Shown here: one piece after another, positions 23,796-30,278 of the stretch | How the letters are laid out: each line of letters begins with the position of its first letter | Numbering within the stretch: the stretch's first letter is position 1 | NCBI GenBank assembly: GCA_017405115.1 | Contig: JAFRBA010000146.1 | Location: forward strand, 1-30,314 | DNA length: 30,314 nucleotides | Origin: Kiritimatiellia bacterium | GTDB lineage: Bacteria > Verrucomicrobiota > Kiritimatiellia > RFP12 > UBA1067 | Direction: 5' to 3' | Translations under genes and position numbers: made by a program | The notes under the pieces: model-generated | Told to the model about the DNA's origin: nothing | The model's database searches: none | What the model saw: only the letters and a program-made list of their open reading frames with translations

Positions 23796-23981
23796 TGATT
23801 TTTGACATACCGCTCGGTTGTGAGCCGGGCGGACGGTCGCCACCGACGATAGGGTCACGCGTCCCCGCGTGACCGAAACGGTAGGGCGGTTTCGATGAAA
23901 CCGCCGCGCTGCCGGGAGAGCGACGAAAAAGAACCTCCTGGCGTTCGAGTGAACGCCGGGAGATACGCGAATCGTGTATTG
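23796..23981 (+). repeat. Structured dispersed repeat, copy A (candidate ncRNA or leader)
   Basis: The order is: lead TGATTTTTGACAT (23796-23808); hairpin P1 CCGCTCGG/CCGGGCGG (23810-23832); linker ending CCACCGACGATA; hairpin P2 GGTCACGCG/CGCGTGACC (23853-23874); a second, same-type hairpin GGCGGTTTC/GAAACCGCC (23885-23905) preceded by CGGTAG; linker GGGAGAGCGACG with A-rich AAAAAGAAC; P3, a 12-bp stem with GAGT loop (23935-23962); and P4 ATACGCG/CGTGTAT (23963-23979). Copy B lies about 1 kb downstream in the same orientation. The family is not one I can name. Confidence 0.75.
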
Positions 23982-23988
23982 GGAAATA

Positions 23989-23997
23989 TGGTATAAT
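23989..23997 (+). promoter_or_regulatory. Extended -10 promoter of the PIN toxin/partner operon
   Basis: TGGTATAAT has its -10 hexamer at 23992-23997, only 8 bp after repeat copy A. The expected start near 24004 gives a 29-nt leader with a proper Shine-Dalgarno sequence (AGGAGG 24022-24027). Confidence 0.62.
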
Positions 23998-24032
23998 TTG
24001 TGGCAGACAAGACAAAAGGAAAGGAGGTGGCA

Positions 24033-24533
24033 ATGTCGGAGAAGTTGAAAGTTTATTGTGAGACTTCGTTTAGGAGTTATCTCACAGGCAGGCGGACTAC
24101 GGACGAGAAAATCGCCCGTTGTCAGGCTTTTACACTCAAGTGGTGGGAAGACATTGCCCCTCGTTGCGAAGTCTATGTTTCGCAGTATGTGAAGACCGAA
24201 GCCGCTGATGGCGACCCTTCTTGTGCGGTTCGGCGGCAACAGGCGATGGCAGATACGCTTAATCTCGACGGGTATGTTGATGAGGTCCGGGTGCTTGCCA
24301 AGGCGTTGCTTGCGGCTCATGCCATACCGGAAACGGAGCCGACCGATGCGCTCCATATCGCAACGGCAACGATTTACCAGATGGATGCCTTGCTGACATG
24401 GAATTGCAAGCACATGGCGAATCCTGTTGCCTTGCCAAAGACGATTTTGACGATTGCCCGGTCGGGCTACCAGAGTCCGATTATAATCACCCCTGAAGAT
24501 TTTCTGAATCGAAAGGAGGAGCTTGGCTTATGA
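24033..24533 (+). CDS. VapC-like PIN-domain protein (probable toxin ribonuclease)
   Basis: This 166-residue PIN-domain protein is probably a magnesium-dependent RNase toxin. The N-terminal strand VYCETSFRSYLTGR matches the family's VYxDTSxxSYLT, but the first acidic residue is Glu10 instead of Asp. Others are present: Glu56 in VKTEAADGD, Asp105 in PTDALHIATA, and MDALLTWNCKHMAN with Asp118 and Asn124. The ATG at 24033 has a strong AGGAGG 5 nt upstream; an in-frame GTG at 24000 overlaps the predicted transcription start and is unlikely. The next gene overlaps as ATGA. The pair is bracketed by the two structured repeats. The base composition is lower in GC than the preceding genes, in keeping with acquisition. 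Whether the Glu supports catalysis is unknown. Confidence 0.85.
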   Translation: MSEKLKVYCETSFRSYLTGRRTTDEKIARCQAFTLKWWEDIAPRCEVYVSQYVKTEAADGDPSCAVRRQQAMADTLNLDGYVDEVRVLAKALLAAHAIPETEPTDALHIATATIYQMDALLTWNCKHMANPVALPKTILTIARSGYQSPIIITPEDFLNRKEELGL

Positions 24534-24724
24534 ACAACTACGAGTGGGAAAAGATGACGCCGCTTGAAGAGGTGTATGCGATTCGCAAGCGCATCGCCGA
24601 GAAGTTTGGCTACAGTCTTGATGCAATATTTGACGCTGGAATCAAGAAACAGCGCGAGGCGGAGGCTCGCGGCGAAGTGTTCCACTTCGCCAAGTTGCCT
24701 ATTGCTCGTCCCTGTTTTACCTGA
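24530..24724 (+). CDS. Small partner protein of the PIN toxin (probable antitoxin)
   Basis: This 64-residue charged helical protein starts within the toxin stop (ATGA), with AGGAGG 10 nt upstream. MTPLEEVYAIRKRIAEKFGYSLDAIFDAGIKKQREAEARG resembles small ORFs that follow VapC-type genes, with PxxEExxxIRxxxAxxxGYDxxAIFxxxxxxQ as the general pattern I recall. Size, overlap and position suggest the antitoxin of a toxin-first pair. No DNA-binding fold is evident. The C-terminal VFHFAKLPIARPCFT could bind the toxin groove; this is inference. Confidence 0.72.
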   Translation: MNNYEWEKMTPLEEVYAIRKRIAEKFGYSLDAIFDAGIKKQREAEARGEVFHFAKLPIARPCFT

Positions 24725-25146
24725 TCCTGCAATTTCAGCCGCTGGCGGGCGAGCGTCGGCGGCTATATCGCGAAAGCGACGAATGATCTTTGAAATCGGC
24801 GGGGCAAACTTGCAATAGCCCCGCACCGGCCGCCACCGACGGTAGGGTCACGCGTCCCGCGTGACCGCCATCTGACGGGAGAGCGACGAAAAAGAACCTC
24901 CTGGCGTTCGAGTGAACGTCGGGAGATACGCGAATCGCGTATTGAGCTTCGACAGAAAACCGGAAACTTTCTAACGACAAGGCGAAGATACGAGATTACG
25001 TCACAGTTCTTTCTGTGGCGCATTCTCTGTTGTCATGTTTTGTCGTGGGCTCTTTCCGGTGCCTCTGTTGAGATGTGATTTTCTGGAGGGTGCGCCACTC
25101 TTGTTGCCGTCAACGCCCCTCCCAAACAAGAAAGGAGGCGCGGCAA
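24725..25146 (+). other. 422-bp gene-free region between the toxin pair and the DUF2971 gene
   Basis: It contains repeat copy B (24784-24944), then about 200 bp with a small hairpin CACAG/CTGTG (around 25003-25018). A strong ribosome binding site (AAGGAGG, about 25132-25138) serves the DUF2971 gene. I find no good -10/-35 pair for that gene, so it may be read from upstream. No coding frame is supported. Confidence 0.6.
24784..24944 (+). repeat. Structured dispersed repeat, copy B
   Basis: It has the same order as copy A: lead TGATCTTTGAAAT (24784-24796); P1 GCGGGGC/GCCCCGC (24799-24824), unrelated in sequence to P1 of copy A; linker CGCCACCGACGGTA; a single P2 GGTCACGCG/CGCGTGACC (24846-24866); linker GGGAGAGCGACG with AAAAAGAAC; P3 with GAGT loop (24898-24925); and P4 ATACGCG/CGCGTAT (24926-24942). 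It lacks the second P2-type hairpin of copy A. It lies 202 bp before the DUF2971 gene. Confidence 0.75.
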
Positions 25147-25872
25147 ATGAAGTTGTACAAATACACAACAGCCGACTATGGTTTGGCGGCCATTAGAGAC
25201 CGGCGCTTGAAGGTGTCAACCCTTGCGGATATAAACGATCCAAATGAGTGGTTGCCAATTATGCGAGATCCAGATACAGGAGAAGATTGGCACAGTCAGA
25301 AAGTGTATCGCCAGCAGTACAAGAATTTTTGGGCTCAGAGACGTGGCTTTATCTCATTTTCGCGTTTGTATGCCAGCCTTCTGATGTGGGGGCATTACGC
25401 AGATAAGTTCCGAGGCGTGGCCTTGGCATTTGAAGTTCTTGATGCATCAAAGATTATTGATGTTCGGTATATATGTGAACGGTTTGAACTTGGCAAGAAA
25501 GAGCGTGAGAATCCGAGCATGGATGATTTCGAGAACTTGATTTCAAGGAAGGATTGGTGTTGGGCGTATGAGCAGGAATGTCGTACCATTGTGAATTTGC
25601 AAAGTTGCACAACTCAAAGGCTCGCCAATGGTGATACGATTTATTTTGAATCGTTTGAACCCGAACGGAATACGCATGTGTTGAAACTCATGGGGATAGT
25701 GTTGGGTTCGGAATGTACCGTGACGATGGAAGATATTCACGAGGCGTTTAACAAGAAACCACCATTAGGCTTCCAAGTCTTACAACTATCACCAGATTCC
25801 ACGACATATTCTCTTGTGGTAAGTGGCCACACGAAGTGGAATGGGGTTGACTGGACTCAACAAGTATTCTAA
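25147..25872 (+). CDS. DUF2971 family protein
   Basis: This 241-residue protein shows DUF2971 features: LYKYTTADYGLAAIRDRRLKVSTLADINDPNEW at the N-terminus (the NDPxEx motif), then GFISFSRLYASLLMWGHYADKFRGVALAFEV (the MWxHYAxxxxGxxLxF motif), and WCWAYEQECR further on. The biochemical function of the family is not established to my knowledge; members often sit in accessory or defence-like regions. The ATG has AAGGAGG 8 nt upstream. The coding sequence is markedly AT-rich compared with the housekeeping half of the window. It follows repeat copy B and precedes the surface-protein gene by 15 bp, with which it may be co-transcribed. Confidence 0.8.
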   Translation: MKLYKYTTADYGLAAIRDRRLKVSTLADINDPNEWLPIMRDPDTGEDWHSQKVYRQQYKNFWAQRRGFISFSRLYASLLMWGHYADKFRGVALAFEVLDASKIIDVRYICERFELGKKERENPSMDDFENLISRKDWCWAYEQECRTIVNLQSCTTQRLANGDTIYFESFEPERNTHVLKLMGIVLGSECTVTMEDIHEAFNKKPPLGFQVLQLSPDSTTYSLVVSGHTKWNGVDWTQQVF

Positions 25873-25887
25873 GAAAGGACACGAAAA

Positions 25888-28800
25888 ATGAAATCGATGA
25901 AGATCACGCTCACTGTAGTTCTCTCGGTCTTAGCAAACTGTGTGTTTGCGCTGACGGAGACGGTTGATGGGGTGACATGGGACTATTACACTTCTGGGGG
26001 CAATGCTATCCTAGAATATCCTGACACACGCACGAAAATTTCTAGACCCTCGCGCACCCATCAAGGGGAGTTGCCGAAGATGCTTTATTTGCCAGAGCGT
26101 CTTGGAAATTGTATAGTGACAAGTTTAGGTGCAGTTGCGTTACAGTTGGAAGGGAATCAATCGGTGGAAACAATAGTTGTACCTTCTTGTTATAATGCGA
26201 TTAGTGACTGTGCGATTGTGGGAACATACATTAAGCGCTCAATAAGTTCTCTATATGATGGTACGTGGGTCTATACTTATACATGGAATCCATTGAAAGA
26301 TGCGGGATGCTCAAATCTATTCTTTCTTGGGGACTGCCCTTCGATTACAAGTGCGAGTTGGAAAGGTGTTAATCCAGAACCTGCTAATCCCGTGAGGTGT
26401 AGTTGTGGTGGCTATCAGTTTATAGGATGCAATTGTTTTATTGTAGAAGGCTCTCAAGGCTGGACGGTAGGTGGTCAGTATTGTGGCGGAGACGTGAAGT
26501 ATGGCGCAGCTCCTGTGATTTGTATGGTCAATGGTGTTGTGTGTTCTGATGGACACGTATTTAGTGAGATAGGAGATAAGATAACGCTCTCGTGCCCTAA
26601 CAATACGGCTACAATACATTACACTATTGACGGGTCAGAACCAACAAGTGATAGTGCTGTATACACGAATCCGATTCCATCAGGAACTTATACATTGAAA
26701 GCAATTGCAGTTGTTCCAACCTATCCATATACTGTAACTGAAACTTGTGATTTTAGATTTTCAGAACAGTTCACGCCAATTATAACTGCAACTCAAAATC
26801 CATTTAATTGGTCCGATAATGTTGTAGTAATTACGACAGATGTAGAAGCTGCCGAGATTAGATATACGCTTGATGGAAGCGAGCCCACGGAGAGTAGTCC
26901 GCTCTACACGGGACCATTCACGATTGATGACACTGCGACCGTAAAAGCTAAGGCGTTTCGGACGGATTGGCTTGGAAGCGAGACGGCGACAGCGACATTT
27001 ACGCGTGAGTGGTACACGGTAGAAGCGCCGGTAATCGAGCCGAGTGGAGCAGAGTTTGAGAATGTCTCGCAGACGGTTTCGCTGTCGTGTGCGACGGATG
27101 GTGCGACGATACTTTATACGACAGATGGAAGCGATCCGAAGGTGAATGGGTGCGAATACACAAAGCCGTTTGCGATTTACAAGTCGTGCACGGTTCGGGC
27201 GATTGCGGTCAAGTACGACTGGAAGGATTCGGGAGGGGAGACGGCGACATTCACGCGTGCTGATTCGCTTGGCGAGGCGGCGGATCTCTATGAGTATATC
27301 ATGGAGACTGATTCTGCTGCGCCGTGGACTGTTGACACGGCGGTTTCGCATGACGGCGTTTCGTCCGTGCGGAGCGGCGCAATCGGCAACAGCAGCACGA
27401 CGTATCTGATGGCGTCCGTCAAGAAGGCGGGAACGGTCTCGTTCTGGTGGAAGGCGCAGAGTGAGGAGCCCGACGAGAAAGATGGCGAGGACGGCTACTG
27501 CGACTATGGCGTGTTTCTGGTGGACGATGTCGTCAAGGCGCGGATTGCGGGGAATGACTCGGGCTGGCGGTTTGTGTCCGTGGAAGTGCCGACGGATGGA
27601 AAGCACGTCCTGCGCTGGGAATACCGCAAGGACAACGCTACGTCATACGCGCCGGACTGCGTTTGGCTCGACCAGGTGCAGTGGATTCCGGCGAAGATTG
27701 AAGTGCCTGTCCCGGCAATTGCGAGCAAGGAATACACGGGTGGCCAGCTGCAGGCCGACATTTCAGCGACTGAGTTCTACACGGTTCAGAACGACGGTGG
27801 AGTGGATGCTGGGAACTATCCCGTGACGCTGACCTTGACGGATGGCGACAACTATCGTTGGGCGGGTGGTGACTCAAATCCAACCACGATTACCTTCACG
27901 GTGTCGAAAGCAACGAATGCATGGATCACGGAGCCGTCGATATTGGGGTGGATGTATGGCGACGAGCCGAGTGATCCGAGCATGGGCGCGGCGAAGTTTG
28001 GGACGGCGGCGGTCACATACGGCGCTCTGGGGACAGAGCGCCCTACCGAGCCAGGCGAGTACGTTGCGGTATTTGCTGTGGAGGAGACCGAGAATTGGAG
28101 TGGGCTGACGAAGGAAGTGGCTTTCAAGATTACAGCCTCCGAGGAAGTGAAACTTGAAGAGTCATTTGACGGTTTGCCGGTGGAGATTGTGTTCGATGGC
28201 GAGGGTGGATGGATCGTGACGATCACGAACGACATCGATGCTGTGAATCTGCCTATTGAGATTCCAGACAACCTCGGACAGGTGACGATTGACCTGAACG
28301 GGCATGACTTGGTTGGTGGCGGCGGAAAGCCAGCAGTCGTTGTCGTTCCAGGCGTGGGCGACGGCGAGCCTACGCAGATCACGGTAGTCAACACAGGCGA
28401 GGATGCGATGGTGCAGGGCGGCGAAGGCGCTCCGGCCATCGAGGTCGCAGCCGGCGCCCGGGACGGAACGATTGTGAACGTCGGCGACGGCGTGGTCGTG
28501 CAGGGCGGCGGGGACGGCGTTCCCGCTGTCGTGGGCGAGATAGGCGAGAACTCTGGAACCGTCGTCAAGGCGGCCTACGACATGAGCGGAGCGCGGTGGG
28601 ACTACGCGGGTGCGTTCGAATACGACGGCAAGGTCAAGACTGTTCTCGTCTCAGGTCTCCCGTCTGGCGTCGCGGTCGCGTCATACGCCGGCAACACGGC
28701 GACCGAGCCTGGCAAGTACACGGCGCATGTGGAACTCGCCTATGACGAGCAGCTCTACAACGAGCCGGCCATTCCAGATCTAAAGTGGGAAATCAAGAAG

Positions 28801-29334
28801 CCCTATCGCCTCACCCTCAGGCCCAACAGCACGAAGTACGGCACGGTGAGCGGCGGAGGCACGTACGCCTACGGCTCCAAGGCTACGCTGAAGGCGAAAG
28901 CCAAGAAGGGCTACGTGTTCGCGGGGTGGTTCACGGACAAGGCATGCAAGAAAAAACTGAACCCGAAGGGCTACGACAACCGCAAGGCGACGGTGAAGTA
29001 CGCGATGCCTAAGAAGAACGCCGCGATTTATGCGAAGTTCGTCACGAAGAAGGCAGACAAGAAGGCCCTTAAGTTCACGTCCGCGACGGCGAAGCTCGCG
29101 AAGACGCCCGCAAAGGCGACTGCGGGCGCGGCGTTCTCGCTGAAGCTCGGCATATCGTCCGCCTCGCTCCCGACTGTTACGGCGTCCGGTCTTCCGAAGG
29201 GCCTCTCCATCGACAAGACGACGGGCGAGATAACTGGCGTGGGGACAGTCCCCGGCTCCTACACGGCCAAGGTGACGGTTAAGAACTGGCGTGGGGACAG
29301 TCCCCGGCTCCTACACGGCCAAGGTGACGGTTAA
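25888..29334 (+). CDS. Giant secreted modular surface protein, 5' part, frameshifted at residue about 1132
   Basis: This 1148-residue frame starts with a signal peptide (1-21, MKSMKITLTVVLSVLANCVF). Domains in order: an ETVDGVTWDYY N-terminal region of unclear fold with many Cys (22-230); three chitobiase-C-terminal-like beta modules (about 232-292, 297-373, 380-457), each with YTxDGSxP; and a jelly-roll-like module with GTVSFWWK and WLDQVQW (about 478-600). MBG-like modules follow (about 604-673, 676-750, 895-970) with a Gly-rich region at 800-890, then an InlB-type repeat with GYVFAGWFTDKACKK (972-1053) and an Ig-like domain (about 1080-1132). The last 16 residues are out of frame because of a 52-bp duplication. 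Probably cell-surface carbohydrate or host/fibre binding. The 5' third is AT-rich and the rest GC-rich, so the gene looks mosaic. The ATG at 25888 follows AGAAAGGA. Confidence 0.82.
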   Translation: MKSMKITLTVVLSVLANCVFALTETVDGVTWDYYTSGGNAILEYPDTRTKISRPSRTHQGELPKMLYLPERLGNCIVTSLGAVALQLEGNQSVETIVVPSCYNAISDCAIVGTYIKRSISSLYDGTWVYTYTWNPLKDAGCSNLFFLGDCPSITSASWKGVNPEPANPVRCSCGGYQFIGCNCFIVEGSQGWTVGGQYCGGDVKYGAAPVICMVNGVVCSDGHVFSEIGDKITLSCPNNTATIHYTIDGSEPTSDSAVYTNPIPSGTYTLKAIAVVPTYPYTVTETCDFRFSEQFTPIITATQNPFNWSDNVVVITTDVEAAEIRYTLDGSEPTESSPLYTGPFTIDDTATVKAKAFRTDWLGSETATATFTREWYTVEAPVIEPSGAEFENVSQTVSLSCATDGATILYTTDGSDPKVNGCEYTKPFAIYKSCTVRAIAVKYDWKDSGGETATFTRADSLGEAADLYEYIMETDSAAPWTVDTAVSHDGVSSVRSGAIGNSSTTYLMASVKKAGTVSFWWKAQSEEPDEKDGEDGYCDYGVFLVDDVVKARIAGNDSGWRFVSVEVPTDGKHVLRWEYRKDNATSYAPDCVWLDQVQWIPAKIEVPVPAIASKEYTGGQLQADISATEFYTVQNDGGVDAGNYPVTLTLTDGDNYRWAGGDSNPTTITFTVSKATNAWITEPSILGWMYGDEPSDPSMGAAKFGTAAVTYGALGTERPTEPGEYVAVFAVEETENWSGLTKEVAFKITASEEVKLEESFDGLPVEIVFDGEGGWIVTITNDIDAVNLPIEIPDNLGQVTIDLNGHDLVGGGGKPAVVVVPGVGDGEPTQITVVNTGEDAMVQGGEGAPAIEVAAGARDGTIVNVGDGVVVQGGGDGVPAVVGEIGENSGTVVKAAYDMSGARWDYAGAFEYDGKVKTVLVSGLPSGVAVASYAGNTATEPGKYTAHVELAYDEQLYNEPAIPDLKWEIKKPYRLTLRPNSTKYGTVSGGGTYAYGSKATLKAKAKKGYVFAGWFTDKACKKKLNPKGYDNRKATVKYAMPKKNAAIYAKFVTKKADKKALKFTSATAKLAKTPAKATAGAAFSLKLGISSASLPTVTASGLPKGLSIDKTTGEITGVGTVPGSYTAKVTVKNWRGDSPRLLHGQGDG
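28015..28048 (-). repeat. Stand-alone P2-type hairpin module, antisense inside the surface-protein gene
   Basis: Read leftward this is CGGTAG followed by GGCGCTCTG, loop TCCC, CAGAGCGCC (stem 28042-28021, perfect 9 bp). It has the same CGGTAG lead, stem length and loop type as hairpin P2 of repeat copies A and B, but a different stem sequence. In the gene's frame it encodes ALGTERPTE in a linker of an MBG-like domain. Confidence 0.55.
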
Positions 29335-29335
29335 G
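29232..29335 (+). repeat. Perfect 52-bp tandem duplication causing a frameshift
   Basis: 29232-29283 and 29284-29335 are identical 52-bp units beginning AACTGGCGTGGGG, each containing GGGGACAGTCCCC. Because 52 is not a multiple of 3, the reading frame shifts. Removing one unit restores a single frame of 1369 residues from 25888 to 30049. Confidence 0.93.
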
Positions 29336-30049
29336 AGCGCTGCGGGCAACAAAATAACGCAAAATGTGAAGATAACGGTCAACGTCCCGTCATGGGCGAA
29401 GGGCGAATTCTACGGGCTCGCCTACCCAGGCGGAGAGTCCGTCGGCTCGTGGGCGACCTACCTGAAGTTCTCCGTCGGGGCGACGGGGAAGGTGTCCGGC
29501 AAGGTGACGCACAAGGGCAAGGCGTATTCGTTCACCTCGTCGTGCACGTCCTGCACGGCGGCGAAGGCGACGTTCTCGCCCAAGATCGAGATCGGCTCGT
29601 CCACTTTCAAGCCGGGGACGATAACCGTCAAGAAGGCGAAGGCGGGCGGCGTTGCCGTCGTCGAGGCGTCGGACAAGTACGGGTTCGTCTCCGCGCAGAA
29701 GAAGCCGGAGCTCGTTAAGAAGGGGAAGGCGCTTGCCGCGCTCGTCGGGAAGACGTTCACGTTCACGAACAAGACCGCGAAGTCGGGGCTCACGAAGAGC
29801 CGCGACAAGCTGACCGTGAAGCTGGAGAATGGCGACGCGGTGACGGTGACGGGCATTGTCGGCGGCAAGAGGCTCTCCTCGATTTCGTGGGTGTCGCTCG
29901 TCTCCGGCAAGACGACGGAGGGTGGAACCTCGGTCTACACGCTCTACGTCGACATCATCGACGCGACGCTGAAGTACGAGAAGACTCTCGTAATCACGGC
30001 GACTGTCGGCTCCGGCGGAACGAAGGCGACCGCTGCGTTCGCGAAGTAA
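29291..30049 (+). pseudogene. 3' part of the frameshifted surface protein (C-terminal domain)
   Basis: The frame continues the surface protein after the 52-bp duplication. It opens at a GTG inside the second repeat unit (GTVPGSYTAKVTVK repeats the end of the upstream frame), with no ribosome binding site, so independent translation is doubtful. The part unique to it (from about 29336) finishes the Ig-like domain (SAAGNKITQNVKITVNVPSW). It then encodes a C-terminal domain of about 230 residues starting FYGLAYPGGESVGSWATYLKF and rich in Lys, Thr, Val and Gly beta strands. No sortase motif or clear C-terminal membrane anchor is seen. The composition is GC-rich like the housekeeping genes. I call it the detached 3' end of one gene; an assembly error is the main alternative. 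Confidence 0.75.
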
Positions 30050-30079
30050 CTGCCCACCCCAACAGAACGGATCTCAACT

Positions 30080-30278
30080 GGGGACAGTCCCCTTAAGCAA
30101 GGACGCTAATGCGGCGAATAACGCAGATTCCATGTGGAAAGATGCTGGTATATGCCCCATGCCTTGGGGGACTGTCCCCCCGCATGCTGGGGACAGTCCC
30201 CCCAGGGTGCTAATCGTACGGAAATAATTCTCTCCCAAAAGTGTGGTATTATGCTCACGTCCCGCGGGGACTGTCCCC
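30080..30278. repeat. Cluster of four GGGGACWGTCCCC palindromes
   Basis: Copies are at 30080-30092, 30166-30180 (15 bp with outer G/C), 30189-30201 and 30266-30278; the central base alternates A or T. Two more lie in the 52-bp duplication at 29241-29253 and 29293-29305. They resemble REP-type palindromes; no REP-associated transposase gene is in the window. Confidence 0.85.
30244..30252 (+). promoter_or_regulatory. Extended -10 promoter for the gene beyond the window end
   Basis: TGGTATTAT has its -10 hexamer at 30247-30252. A palindrome (30266-30278) begins about 7 nt after the expected start at about 30259, so it would form a hairpin at the transcript 5' end before the ribosome binding site. 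Confidence 0.5.

Larger units (their letters stand above)
23664..24032 (+). other. 369-bp gene-free divergent region: two outward promoters, perfect inverted repeat, structured repeat copy A, third promoter
   Basis: From left to right it holds the phosphatase promoter (leftward), a 13-bp perfect inverted repeat (23719-23753), a rightward promoter (-10 at 23756-23761), repeat copy A (23796-23981) and the toxin promoter (23989-23997). No credible protein-coding frame is seen. Confidence 0.75.

Noticed and set aside
23664..24413. N-terminal extension of the phosphatase frame
   Set aside because: It covers the phosphatase promoter, the inverted repeat, repeat copy A and part of the PIN gene; the HAD family starts at about the FFDLDGT motif.
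23796..24944. Integron attC sites or an integron cassette
   Set aside because: No GTTRRRY-type core or integrase gene is seen; multiple separate perfect hairpins do not resemble attC folding.
24725..25023. Minus-strand frames across repeat copy B with a peptide resembling one across copy A
   Set aside because: The similarity is only the translated DNA repeat; hairpin-preserving changes point to structure rather than protein coding.
29232..29335. Programmed ribosomal frameshift
   Set aside because: No slippery heptamer with downstream structure; the simple 52-bp duplication explains the shift fully.
29232..30278. CRISPR array from repeated GGGGACAGTCCCC
   Set aside because: Repeats are 13 bp, irregularly spaced, partly inside a coding tandem duplication, and no cas genes are present.
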